From Pantanalinema sp. (GTDB lineage Bacteria > Cyanobacteriota > Sericytochromatia > S15B-MN24 > UBA4093), in contig DATNQI010000070.1 of NCBI GenBank assembly GCA_036704125.1, positions 1 through 64,000 on the forward strand: a stretch of DNA of 64,000 nucleotides. The letters run 5' to 3'. The first letter of the stretch is position 1. Every line of letters begins with the position of its first letter. The notes beneath the pieces were generated by a model that ran no database searches, was not told the origin of the DNA, and was given only the letters and a program-made list of their open reading frames with translations. Below are positions 16,731 to 25,358 of the stretch, piece by piece. The translations under genes and the position numbers were made by a program.

Positions 16731-16741
16731 AAGGGGAGACC

Positions 16742-17782
16742 ATGGCCACGCTCTGGTTCGTCCTGGTCCTCTTCATGCTCGTCATGTACGTGCTCCTGGA
16801 CGGCTTCGATTTGGGGGCGGGGGCCATCCACGTCTTCGTCGCCAAGACCGACGCCGAGCGTCGCATGGTCCTCAAGGCCATCGGGCCGGTCTGGGACGGC
16901 AACGAGGTCTGGCTCATCGCGGCGGGAGGCACCCTTTTCTTCAGCTTCCCCGTCCTCTACGCGTCCAGCTTCAGCGGCTTCTACCTGCCCCTGATGATCG
17001 TGCTGTGGCTCCTGATGATCCGCGGGATTGCGATCGAGCTGCGATCGCACCTCAAGCACCCCATGTGGGCGACCTTCTGGGACGCGGCCTTCTTCGTCTC
17101 GAGCGCGCTGCTCGCGGTCTTCCTGGGGGCGGCGGCGGGCAACGTGATCCGCGGGGTGCCCCTCGATGCGAGCGGCTACTTCTTCGAGCCGCTCTGGACC
17201 ACCTTCGACCCCGCGAGCCCCACCCCGGGGATCCTGGACTGGTACACCGTGCTGGTGGGGCTCTTGGCCCTTGCGATCCTGGTGACCCACGGCGCCAACT
17301 ACCTCGCCCTCAAGACCGAAGGGGCGCTCAACGCGCGCGCCCGGCGCCTCGCGCTGGGCGGCTGGGGGGCGACCCTCGCCCTGACGGTACCGGTGACCCT
17401 GTCGACCTTCTGGCTGCGCCCGGAGATGTGGGGCAACTTCGCGCGCGCCCCGTGGGGCGCGATCTTCCCGCTGGCCGCCATCCTCGGCCTGATCGGCATG
17501 GGCGTCTGCCTGAGGCGTCGCCGCGAGCAGGGGGCCCTCGTGTCGTCGGGGGCCTACATGGCAGGGATGATGGCGAGCAGCGCCTTCGCCCTCTACCCCC
17601 GGGTGCTGCCCGCCGTCGACCCCGCGCACGACCTCACCATCCACAACGCCGCCACCTCCCCCTACGGCATGGCCGTGGGGCTCGTGTGGTGGAGCATCGG
17701 GATGGTGCTGGCGGCGATCTACTTCGTGTTCATCTACCGGCTGTTCCGGGGCAAGGTCTCCTCGGAGGACGGGCCCTACTGA
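16742..17782 (+). CDS. cydB: cytochrome bd oxidase subunit II
   Basis: The 346-residue membrane subunit partners with CydA. It begins MATLWFVLVLFMLVMYVLLD and shows the family's LDGFDLGAGAI, GPVWDGNEVWLI and FYLPLMIVLWLLMIRG. About eight membrane segments. The start follows AGGGGAGACC. A CydX-like small ORF is not visible behind it; the next gene runs the other way and stops six bases after cydB. Confidence 0.96.
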   Translation: MATLWFVLVLFMLVMYVLLDGFDLGAGAIHVFVAKTDAERRMVLKAIGPVWDGNEVWLIAAGGTLFFSFPVLYASSFSGFYLPLMIVLWLLMIRGIAIELRSHLKHPMWATFWDAAFFVSSALLAVFLGAAAGNVIRGVPLDASGYFFEPLWTTFDPASPTPGILDWYTVLVGLLALAILVTHGANYLALKTEGALNARARRLALGGWGATLALTVPVTLSTFWLRPEMWGNFARAPWGAIFPLAAILGLIGMGVCLRRRREQGALVSSGAYMAGMMASSAFALYPRVLPAVDPAHDLTIHNAATSPYGMAVGLVWWSIGMVLAAIYFVFIYRLFRGKVSSEDGPY

Positions 17783-17787
17783 TCCTT

Positions 17788-18750
17788 CTAGCGATCGCGC
17801 GTGGCGTCGATGGTGACCTTGGCGGGCAGGTGGTCCGAGGCCTGCTGGGCGTCGGGGGTGTCCAGGATCGTGGCCGAGTTCGGGACGTACTCCTGCTTGA
17901 TGCCCTGCGAGAGCAGGATGTAGTCGATCCGGCCGCGGTACTTGGCCGGGTGGTAGGTGAAGGCCGAGACGCCCAGCTCCGAGAGGGCGTCGTAGAGGCT
18001 GGGATCGCGATCGCGGCCCTCGAGGAAGACCTTCAGGGTCTCGGTGGTGGGCTGGTCGTTGAAGTCGCCCATCAGGGCGTAGTTGGCGCGCGGGTTCTGG
18101 CCCTCGAAGTCGCGCAGGATGCGGCGGATCTCCATGGCCTCGGCCTTGCGCTTGGCGTCGGCCTGCGCCCCGCCCGCGTGGGCCTTGAGGTGGGTCATGA
18201 AGACCGTGAACGAATAGCCCTTGCCCGGCTTGATCTGCACCTGCAGGAGGTCGCGGCTCAGCTGCTGCGGCGTCGGGGCGCCCGGCACGCCGAACTCGGC
18301 GTTCTTGTGGGACTTGATGTGGGTGATGGGGAAGCGGCTGAGCACCGCCACGTCGATGCCGCGACCGTCGTTGCCCTCGACCAGGGCCATGTGCTTGTAG
18401 CCCATGTCGGCCAGGTAGGCGTCGCGGAAGTTGCGCAGGGTCGCCTTGGACTCCACCTCGACCAGGCCCACCACGTCCGCGTTCAGCTCACGCATGGCGC
18501 TGGCGAGGGCCTGCTTGTCCTCGTGGCTCTTGGCCGGGCTGGTCTTGGGGTCGAGGACGGTGTTGGAGCCGTCGAAGAGGTTCTCGACGTTGTAGGTGGC
18601 GAGGGTGAACTTGCCCGCAGGCGCAAGGTCGGCGCTCTCGGCGGTCGCCTTTCCGCCGCCCTCGCCCCCCATGAAGCCGAGCGGATTGAGCCCGCAGCCG
18701 GAGAGGGTCATCGCGAGAAGCGCGGCCCAGAGGAAGCGATGGCGGTGCAT
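17788..18750 (-). CDS. secreted endonuclease/exonuclease/phosphatase-family lipoprotein
   Basis: The 320-residue protein has a lipobox LSGC about residue 20 and an EEP domain after it. Catalytic motifs in order: TYNVENLFD, GLVEVESK (metal Glu), MTHLKAHAG, GDFNDQPTT and SDHLPAKV. So it is a Mg-dependent nuclease or phosphodiesterase anchored outside the cytoplasm, possibly feeding phosphate or nucleotides. The start at 18750 has AAAGGAGC upstream. A start at 18789 would shift the signal peptide. Its upstream region holds a TTAA-type tandem motif and GATAAT (18792-18797, minus). Confidence 0.85.
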   Translation of the reverse strand: MHRHRFLWAALLAMTLSGCGLNPLGFMGGEGGGKATAESADLAPAGKFTLATYNVENLFDGSNTVLDPKTSPAKSHEDKQALASAMRELNADVVGLVEVESKATLRNFRDAYLADMGYKHMALVEGNDGRGIDVAVLSRFPITHIKSHKNAEFGVPGAPTPQQLSRDLLQVQIKPGKGYSFTVFMTHLKAHAGGAQADAKRKAEAMEIRRILRDFEGQNPRANYALMGDFNDQPTTETLKVFLEGRDRDPSLYDALSELGVSAFTYHPAKYRGRIDYILLSQGIKQEYVPNSATILDTPDAQQASDHLPAKVTIDATRDR

Positions 18751-18817
18751 GCGTCGAGCTCCTTTTGGAAGGAAGGCGGGTGCTTTCAAGGATTATCTCA
18801 AAATCCAGGCAAAACTT

Positions 18818-18836
18818 TCCTTAAGAATTGGTGAAG
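18818..18836 (-). promoter_or_regulatory. putative tandem half-sites CTTCACCA-ATT-CTTAAGGA
   Basis: Two half-sites 11 bases apart on the minus strand, 68 bases before the EEP lipoprotein start and 20 bases before GATAAT. The shape resembles cyanobacterial Pho boxes (CTTAACCT repeated with 3-base gap), but the match is partial. Confidence 0.3.
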
Positions 18837-18843
18837 AAAAGAC

Positions 18844-19953
18844 CTACTTCTCTCGCTCGGCGAGCAGGGCGTCGATCGCGCGCCAGAGGCGCCACGCGTC
18901 CCGGATCCCGAGGCCCGTGAGCTCCACGTGGCCCAGATCTCCGACCACCGTGAGGCGCGCCAGGCCGTGAGGCAAGGCCCGGGCCAGGGCCAGGCTCTCG
19001 GTGTAAGGGATGACGCTGTCGTTGGTGCCGTGAATGAGGTTGACCCTGGCCCTGAGGGCGCGAAGGTCCTTGTTCGCGAGGTCGAGGGCCGCCATGTCGT
19101 CGCGGATCGGCCTGGGGAGCTTCGCGATCAGCCCGGGCACGCGCTCGGGATCGGCGTTGGCCAGCAGGTCGTAGAGCGAGCGGCCCTCCGGTCTGAGGCC
19201 CTGCGCCAGCTGCTCGATGGGTGCGGCCGGATCGCTCAGCCTGCGCTCGGCCATGGCGCTCAGGGCCCTGCGATCGCCCGGATCTTCGAGCAGATCCGCG
19301 TTGCTGAGCACGAAGACCCACTTGCCGTAGGCGTTTGGGCGCAGGTAGCGCCACGCGCCCCTCTCGTCCCGGAAGAACCCCGTCGTGCAGTAGGTGACGA
19401 CGCGCGCCACGTCGTGATAGCCCCCGACCCCCAGCACGAAGCGCACCCTGTCCCGGATCGCGGGCTCGAGGGCCGCGAGCAGCGCCGGGCCGACCGCGTA
19501 GCTGAAGGCGCCGATCCCGGCCCGCCCCCCGGGCGCCAGGTCCGGCCGAGAGCCCAGGTAAGCGAACGCGTCGGCGACCTCGCGGGCGTCGCGGGCGCGG
19601 AGCCTCAGCGCGCGCAGGCTCGCGATCTCGGGCACCAGGACCGCGAAGCGCGCCCTGGCGAGGGTGTTGGCGAAAGCCACCAGGCGCGCGTCGTCCTTGC
19701 CGTCCCGCGTGGCCCCAGGCACCAGCACGATCCCGGCGCACGGCGCCTCGCCGGGCTGGTAGAGGTCCGCCGCGTGGGCGCGCCCCTCGATGGTGTAGCG
19801 CACGGCCGCACGGGCGGGGGCAGGGGTCCGCTCCTTGAGGACGCTCGGCTGATCCCCGGCGGCGACGTCGCGCAGGACCCAGAGCGCCTCGCGGCTCGGC
19901 AGGCAGCCCTGGATGAGGGCGATCGTCCCGACGAGGGCGAGCCAGCGCCTCAC
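18844..19953 (-). CDS. alpha/beta-hydrolase lipoprotein
   Basis: The 369-residue protein has a short lipoprotein signal (ALIQGC, Cys 17). The hydrolase landmarks are a nucleophile elbow GAFSYAV, an acid loop HGTNDSVIP and a final GDLGHVEL with the catalytic His. Residues 65-110 (IVLVPGATRDGKDD) fit the oxyanion region. The substrate is unknown. Its GTG start overlaps the TGA stop of the acyl-AMP ligase gene upstream (GTGA), so the two proteins are made together. An ester or lipid substrate is therefore plausible. Confidence 0.75.
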   Translation of the reverse strand: MRRWLALVGTIALIQGCLPSREALWVLRDVAAGDQPSVLKERTPAPARAAVRYTIEGRAHAADLYQPGEAPCAGIVLVPGATRDGKDDARLVAFANTLARARFAVLVPEIASLRALRLRARDAREVADAFAYLGSRPDLAPGGRAGIGAFSYAVGPALLAALEPAIRDRVRFVLGVGGYHDVARVVTYCTTGFFRDERGAWRYLRPNAYGKWVFVLSNADLLEDPGDRRALSAMAERRLSDPAAPIEQLAQGLRPEGRSLYDLLANADPERVPGLIAKLPRPIRDDMAALDLANKDLRALRARVNLIHGTNDSVIPYTESLALARALPHGLARLTVVGDLGHVELTGLGIRDAWRLWRAIDALLAEREK

Positions 19954-22754
19954 GCTCCGGGCTCCGGGATCGCGCTCTCGCCGCAGTCGCGCAGGATCTC
20001 GGCGTAAGCGGCGTCCCGCAGGGCGAGAGCAGCCGCCCAGCCCTGGCCCTTCGGGCGGATCGGCGGACCGATCGTCACGAGGATCCCCCCGCGCCGCAAA
20101 AAGCGCGAGTGGGCCCGCAGGATGTGCCGCGTCCCCCTAAGGGCGATCGGCACCACCGCGCAGCCCGTCTCGGCCGCGGCCGTGAACGCCCCCATCCGGA
20201 AGGGCTGGAGGCCCGGGGTTCGGATGAAGGTGCCCTCGGGGAAGAAGCAGACCGGCTCGCCAAGGCGCAGGGTGCGGGCCGCCTCCTCGGTCTCCTCGAG
20301 GCCGCGCGCCTGCCCCTTGGCCGCCACGAAGATCGCGCCGATGCGCTGCAGGAAGAGGCGCGCGAAGAAGCGCGCCCGGAAGCGCGCGTGCGCCACGTAG
20401 CGCGGCGCGACCGGCAGGCACGCTTCGAGCGCCAGGCCGTCGAGGTAGCTCGCGTGGTTCGCGACCAGCACGCAGGGACCGCACCCCTCCAGGTGCTCGA
20501 GGCCCCGCACCACCAGCGGGATCCCCGTCAGGCGCAGCAGCAGGCGCGAGGCCACGCGCAGGCAACGCCGGCTGCTGCCGGGCGCAAGGGCGATCATGAT
20601 CCAGGCCGGCACCGCGACCAGGCCGAAGACCCCCCAGGCGTAGAGGGAGTAGAGGCCAGAGGCGAAATCGCTCGAGGCGCGGCGGAGGCGCGGCACGAGC
20701 CCGGCCGCCTCCAGCCGCAGCCACTGGCGCCAGGGCGCCGGGGCGGCGGCTCCGAGATCGCCCTGCTCGTAGCGATCGCGGCAGGCCGCACGGCGGATCT
20801 TGCCGCTCGAGGTCTTCAGCACCGTGCGCGGCGGCACCAGGGCCACGTCGTCAGGCGGCATGGCGAGCAGATCCAGGGTCACGTCGACGATCCGGGCCTT
20901 GAGCGCCTCGTCGGGCGCGACGCGAGGCTCTCTCGTCTCGGCCATGACCACCAGGCGCTCGGTCCCCGACTCCGGATCGGCGCTGCCGAAGACCGCCACG
21001 CCGCCCCTGCGGATCCCCTCGATCTCCCCGATCGCCTCTTCGAGCTCGTAGGGCGGGATGTTGCGCCCGCCCCGGATGATCAGGTCCTTGACCCGGCTCG
21101 TCAGGTACACCTCGCCGAGCGCCGTGTAGGCCAGATCCCCCGACTCCAGCCACTCGCCCCGGAAGAGCCTCGCGGTCTGCTCGGGGTTGCGGAAGTAGCC
21201 CGCGGTCGCCGAGGGGCCCTTGAACTCCAGGCGCCCCACCTCGCGCTCGCCCAGCTCTCGCCCCCTGGCGTCCACGATGCGGATCCGGTGGCCGGGCAGC
21301 GGCCTCCCGCAGGCCACGAAGCGCAGGGCGCTCGGGTCGTCCTCCTTGGCGGGGGTCGCAAGCCCGTCTCGCAGCAGCGCCTCGCGCTGGACCCGGTCGA
21401 TGACGGCTCCGCGCCCGGGCGATGGAAAGGTGAGGCCGACCGACGACTCGGCGAGCCCGTAAACGGGCGTCATGGCCTCGCGCCGAAAGCCGTAGGGGGC
21501 GAAGCGATCGCAGAAGCGCGTGACGGTGGCCGGGCTGACGGGCTCCGCGCCGTTGACGGCCAGGCGCCACGCGCCGAGCTCGAGGCCCGCGAGATCCTCA
21601 TCAGCGAGCTTGCGGACGCAGAGCTCGTAAGCGAAGTTCGGGGCGGCCGAGAGGGTCCCTCGGTAGCGGTGGATGGCGCGCAGCCAGCGCTCCGGGCGCG
21701 CCAAAAACGCCAGGGGGGACATGAGCACGAGCGGCATGGCGAAGTACAGGCTTCCGAGCCAGGCCCCGATCAGGCCCATGTCGTGGTACAGCGGCAGCCA
21801 GCTGACGAACACGTCCTCGGATCGGACCGCCGCCGCCTGCCCCAGGGCCCGGATGTTCGCCAGCAGGTTGGCATGCGTCAGCATGACCCCCTTGGGCTGG
21901 CCGGTGCTGCCCGAGGTGTACTGCAAGAGCGCCAGCTCATCCGAGCGCGAGAAGAGGGGCAGGGCGATGCCGCCCACCCCCGAGAGCTGCTGCGGCGTCG
22001 CCACCTCTCGCAGGCCGGGCACCAGGCCCCGCAACAGCCGCGCGAGCGGCATGACCTCGGGGGTCGTGATCATGAAGGCGGCGAGCGCGTTCGAGAGGAT
22101 CCCCGCCTGGCGCCTGAGGTGGTCCTCGAGCTGCGAGGGCCGGAAGGGCGGGTAAACCGGCACGGGCACCCCGCCCGCGAGCAGGATGCCCATGAAGCAG
22201 TGGAAGTACGCCTGGCCGGTCGGCAGCATGAGGGCGACCGACTGCCCCGGAGCCAGGCCTCGCTCCTTGAGCCCCAGCGCCACCTTCGAGGCCCCGACCA
22301 GCAGCCCCGCGTAGGTGAGCGGCTCCTCGCCGTCCTCGCAGAAGACCACGTGTCGCCGCTCGGGGTGGGCCTCGACGTGCCACTCCAGCACCTCGAGCAG
22401 GGTCCTGGCGCGCTCGGGGGGCCCCACGGCTGCCCCTGTTAGAAGCACGGGCGCTTGCGCCTCCTGGGGCGCCTGGCGAGAAGCCGCCAGCAGGGGGCCC
22501 AGGAGGTCGCGCGGCGTCTCGGCCGCGTAGAGGACGCCGTCGGGCAGGCGTGCGTCGAACTCTCGCTCGATTCTCAGGAGCAGCTCCGTGCGGTCCAGGC
22601 TGTCCAGGCCGAAGTCCCGGTCGAGGGCGCTGTCCAGGGTCAGGCCCTGCGCGCCTCGGCGAGGATGCAGCTCGGTCGCGAGCTGCCGCACCGTCGCGAG
22701 CAGCTCGTCGGCGACGGCGGCGGGGGTGGTGGCGAGGTGTCCGCGCGCTGCCAT
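19950..22754 (-). CDS. three-domain ACP - acyl-AMP ligase - acyltransferase (PlsC) fusion
   Basis: The 934-residue protein has three parts. Residues about 10-85 are an acyl carrier domain with the pantetheine Ser in DFGLDSLD (Ser52). Residues about 110-650 are a fatty-acyl-AMP ligase with YTSGSTGQPKGVM, VYGLAESSVGLTF, the ESGDLAYT motif and the catalytic Lys in KTSSGKIRR. Residues about 690-934 are a membrane-associated PlsC-type acyltransferase with NHASYLDG and FFPEGTF. So it may activate a fatty acid, load it on its own ACP and pass it to a lysolipid or glycan. The start at 22754 has GGGAGGGG upstream; an ATG at 22781 does not. Coupled to the lipoprotein hydrolase by overlap. Confidence 0.88.
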   Translation of the reverse strand: MAARGHLATTPAAVADELLATVRQLATELHPRRGAQGLTLDSALDRDFGLDSLDRTELLLRIEREFDARLPDGVLYAAETPRDLLGPLLAASRQAPQEAQAPVLLTGAAVGPPERARTLLEVLEWHVEAHPERRHVVFCEDGEEPLTYAGLLVGASKVALGLKERGLAPGQSVALMLPTGQAYFHCFMGILLAGGVPVPVYPPFRPSQLEDHLRRQAGILSNALAAFMITTPEVMPLARLLRGLVPGLREVATPQQLSGVGGIALPLFSRSDELALLQYTSGSTGQPKGVMLTHANLLANIRALGQAAAVRSEDVFVSWLPLYHDMGLIGAWLGSLYFAMPLVLMSPLAFLARPERWLRAIHRYRGTLSAAPNFAYELCVRKLADEDLAGLELGAWRLAVNGAEPVSPATVTRFCDRFAPYGFRREAMTPVYGLAESSVGLTFPSPGRGAVIDRVQREALLRDGLATPAKEDDPSALRFVACGRPLPGHRIRIVDARGRELGEREVGRLEFKGPSATAGYFRNPEQTARLFRGEWLESGDLAYTALGEVYLTSRVKDLIIRGGRNIPPYELEEAIGEIEGIRRGGVAVFGSADPESGTERLVVMAETREPRVAPDEALKARIVDVTLDLLAMPPDDVALVPPRTVLKTSSGKIRRAACRDRYEQGDLGAAAPAPWRQWLRLEAAGLVPRLRRASSDFASGLYSLYAWGVFGLVAVPAWIMIALAPGSSRRCLRVASRLLLRLTGIPLVVRGLEHLEGCGPCVLVANHASYLDGLALEACLPVAPRYVAHARFRARFFARLFLQRIGAIFVAAKGQARGLEETEEAARTLRLGEPVCFFPEGTFIRTPGLQPFRMGAFTAAAETGCAVVPIALRGTRHILRAHSRFLRRGGILVTIGPPIRPKGQGWAAALALRDAAYAEILRDCGESAIPEPGA

Positions 22755-22838
22755 GGCCCCTCCCGGATGAATCGGGGCCATGGTACCGGAAGACCCGCGT
22801 CCTCCGCTTGGCTGCTATTTTGGCCGCAAGGGCGCAGG

Positions 22839-22861
22839 GGCGGGCGCTTTTTTCGCCCGCC
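22839..22861. terminator. hairpin after yqhD
   Basis: GGCGGGCG, loop CTTTTTT, CGCCCGCC just after the yqhD stop. The T/A run is in the loop, so strength is uncertain. Confidence 0.4.
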
Positions 22862-22866
22862 ACCCG

Positions 22867-24024
22867 CTACCGGCAGCAGACCTCCAGGATCTCCCTGACC
22901 GTCGAGGGCCCGATGTCCTCGCGCTCGCCGAGGGCCACCTCGCCGCGACGCTCCATGCGATCCACGATCGTGGGGATCGTCTCGGCGCTGACCCCGTAGT
23001 CAGCCAGGCGCGTTGGAACCCCGAGCGACTCGAAGAAGGCGCGGGTCTTCGCGATCGCCTCGCGCATGCGCGTCTCGTCGTCGCCCTCGCGGATCCCCCA
23101 GACGCGCTCGGCGTACTGGATGAGCTTCCCGGACTTCTGCTCGCGCTTGACCTCGAGGATGGCGGGCAGCACCACCGCGAGCGTCTGGCCGTGGTCCAGG
23201 CCGTGCAGGGCCGTCAGCTCGTGGCCGATGGAGTGGGTGGCCCAGTCCTGCGGCACGCCGACCCCGATGATCCCGTTGAGGGCCATGGTGGCGCTCCACA
23301 TGAAGGTGGCGCGCGCCTGGTAGTCGGTGGGGTTCGAAAGGGTCCTGGGGCCGACCTCGACCAGGGTCGAGAGGATCGCCTCGGCCATGCGGTCCTGCAG
23401 GGGCGCATCGGCCGGGTAGGTCAGGTACTGCTCGGTGGTGTGGACGAAGGCGTCCACGATGCCGTTGCCGACCTGGCGCGGCGGCAGCGAGAAGGTCGTC
23501 TCGGGGTCGAGGATCGAGAAGCGGGGATAGACGTGGCGGCTCGAGAAGGCGAGCTTCTCGCGGGTCTCCCGCCTGGTGATGACCGAGCTGCCGTTCATCT
23601 CCGAGCCGGTCGCAGGCAGGGTCAGGACCGCGCCGAGGGGCAGCGCCGAGGCGACGCGGGCACCCTTGGCGAGGATGTCCCAGGGGTCGCCCTCGAAGTT
23701 CACGGCCGCGGCGATGAACTTGGTGCCGTCGAGGACCGAGCCGCCGCCCACGGCGAGGAGGAAGTCGATCCCCTCCTTGCGCACCAGCTCGACCGCGGGC
23801 ATCAGGGTCTCGAAGCTCGGGTTCGGCTCGATGCCGCCGTACTCCATGACCTCGCGACCGGCGAGCGCCTTCATGACCTGGTCGTACACGCCGTTGGCCT
23901 TGATGCTGCCGCCGCCGTAGGTCAGGAGCACCTTGGTGCCGGCCGGGATCTCGCCCGTCAGCTTCGCGATCTGTCCTTTGCCGAAGTGGACCCGGACCGG
24001 GTTCTGAAACGTGAAGTTCTCCAT
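22867..24024 (-). CDS. yqhD: YqhD-like NADPH-dependent aldehyde reductase (iron-type alcohol dehydrogenase)
   Basis: The 385-residue protein starts MENFTFQNPVRVHFGKGQI and shows the group III alcohol dehydrogenase pattern. It has a dinucleotide-binding GGGSVLDGTK, and metal ligands in DAFVHTTEQY and HSIGHELTALHGLDHGQ. YqhD proteins reduce reactive short aldehydes with NADPH. Start 24024 follows GAAGGGAGC. GATAAT lies at 24061-24066 on the minus strand as a probable -10. It stands alone and is divergent from a lipoprotein gene. Confidence 0.93.
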   Translation of the reverse strand: MENFTFQNPVRVHFGKGQIAKLTGEIPAGTKVLLTYGGGSIKANGVYDQVMKALAGREVMEYGGIEPNPSFETLMPAVELVRKEGIDFLLAVGGGSVLDGTKFIAAAVNFEGDPWDILAKGARVASALPLGAVLTLPATGSEMNGSSVITRRETREKLAFSSRHVYPRFSILDPETTFSLPPRQVGNGIVDAFVHTTEQYLTYPADAPLQDRMAEAILSTLVEVGPRTLSNPTDYQARATFMWSATMALNGIIGVGVPQDWATHSIGHELTALHGLDHGQTLAVVLPAILEVKREQKSGKLIQYAERVWGIREGDDETRMREAIAKTRAFFESLGVPTRLADYGVSAETIPTIVDRMERRGEVALGEREDIGPSTVREILEVCCR

Positions 24025-24209
24025 GGGCTCGCTGCTCCCTTCGTGCTCTTGCAAAGTCCCATTATCCCACGAACCGTTCGCGCATGCCGAAGGATCGGTC
24101 CAAGACTGGCCATCTTGCTGGACAAGGAAGCGACGCGACTTGCCCGCGCTCCGGCCCCGTCGGGTTTTCGGGAGCTCGGCAGGCCGCCACCCTAGCCAGA
24201 GAGCGCGCG

Positions 24210-24239
24210 TTGTGCGCCGCCGCGAGCCCCCCTTAGCAT
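24210..24239 (+). promoter_or_regulatory. promoter TTGTGC-18-TAGCAT
   Basis: TTGTGC (24210-24215), 18 bases, TAGCAT (24234-24239), 57 bases before the Tyr-rich lipoprotein gene. Confidence 0.4.
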
Positions 24240-24296
24240 CGGGGCCGCCCGAACGGGGTTGGAGTTGACGGCCGCCAGGCCGGAAGGGAGCACAGG

Positions 24297-24890
24297 ATGA
24301 CTCGCAGAACCATGGGGACGTATCTCGCGCTGGCCTGCGGCATCGCCGCGGCGGGTTGCCAGGCGGCACCGCCGAGCGGGACGCCCGGAGGCGCGTCACG
24401 GGCGCCGGCTCCTGTGCTCAGCGCCGAGCGCAGCGTGCAGGGCCTGGATCGTGCCGGCTTCGAGCGCATGATGCAGGCGCTCCCCAAGCAAATCAGCAAC
24501 GAACAGGCCGAGCGGATGCTCGTGAAGCTACCTGCCGAGAAGCTGCGGGCCCCGCTGCTCGCGGACGTGCGCCACGCGGGCTATCGCGTCAGTGCGGGTG
24601 AGGGCCAGGCGATGAGCTGGGGCCACGGGGACGCGAGCGCCATGGCCGGATCCAACCTGGATTACCGCTTCATGAGCGTCGGTGACGCCTCGCTGCCCTA
24701 TATCAGCTATTACCCCTACGTCTACAACCAGAGCAACAGCTACTGGGCCCCGTACGCCGCCTACTGGAGCGGGCGCTACTACTACCCGTACTACCAGGGC
24801 TACGGCAGCCTCTACGCCCCCTACTCCTACAGCATGACCGTCCCCTACGCCGGCGTCTACGCGCTCAGGACCGGGACCATCCTGCGGTAA
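24297..24890 (+). CDS. Tyr-rich hypothetical lipoprotein
   Basis: The 197-residue protein has a lipobox AAGC (Cys 21), a Pro/Ser linker and a helical stretch around residues 45-90. The C-terminal 80 residues are very rich in Tyr (YISYYPYVYNQSNSYW, YYYPYYQGYG). I do not recognise the family. Such Tyr-rich tails occur in surface or matrix proteins, but nothing here proves that. The start ATG at 24297 follows GGAAGGGAGC. Confidence 0.7.
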   Translation: MTRRTMGTYLALACGIAAAGCQAAPPSGTPGGASRAPAPVLSAERSVQGLDRAGFERMMQALPKQISNEQAERMLVKLPAEKLRAPLLADVRHAGYRVSAGEGQAMSWGHGDASAMAGSNLDYRFMSVGDASLPYISYYPYVYNQSNSYWAPYAAYWSGRYYYPYYQGYGSLYAPYSYSMTVPYAGVYALRTGTILR

Positions 24891-24903
24891 GCGACCCCGT
24901 GGA

Positions 24904-24929
24904 GGCGGTCGGGCGTGTGCCCGGCCGCC
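24904..24929 (+). terminator. terminator
   Basis: GGCGG-T-CGGGC, loop GTGT, GCCCG-G-CCGCC followed by TTCTTC on the plus strand, 14 bases after the lipoprotein stop. It also lies just before the stop of the convergent yjbQ gene. Confidence 0.65.
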
Positions 24930-24933
24930 TTCT

Positions 24934-25332
24934 TCACGACGCCACGACCTTGACGAGCACCTCGCGCGTGCGCGGCCCGTCGAACTCGGCCAGGAAGATC
25001 CCTTGCCATCGCCCGAGCATCAGGCGACCCTGGTGGACGACCACCGTCTGGGAGACGCCGAACAGGCTCGTCTTGAGGTGGGCGTCGGAGTTGCCCTCCG
25101 CGTGAACGAACTCCCCGTGCTGGGGGATCCGCTGGCGCAGCCAGTGGAGCATGTCTCGGGGCACGTCCGGATCGGCGTTCTCGTTGAGGGTGATCGCGGC
25201 GGTGGTATGGGTGCTGTAGACCACCACCAGGCCCTCGCGCGCGCCGGATCGCGCGAGCACCGCGCGCACCTCGGCCGAAAGGTCGAGCAGCTGCTCGCGG
25301 GCATGGGTCTTCACGACCAGGGTTTCAAGCAT
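24934..25332 (-). CDS. yjbQ: YjbQ/UPF0047 family protein
   Basis: The 132-residue protein shows the UPF0047 signature: VVYSTHTTAAITLNENADPDV (shown here as family landmark), HGEFVHAEGNSDAHLK with conserved His, and GRWQGIFLAEFDGPR. Family members have weak thiamine-phosphate synthase activity in vitro; the real role is not settled. The start ATG at 25332. It follows the NagZ-like gene by 26 bases on the same strand. Confidence 0.93.
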   Translation of the reverse strand: MLETLVVKTHAREQLLDLSAEVRAVLARSGAREGLVVVYSTHTTAAITLNENADPDVPRDMLHWLRQRIPQHGEFVHAEGNSDAHLKTSLFGVSQTVVVHQGRLMLGRWQGIFLAEFDGPRTREVLVKVVAS

Positions 25333-25358
25333 CGTTCGATCCTTGCGATCGCGCGGCC

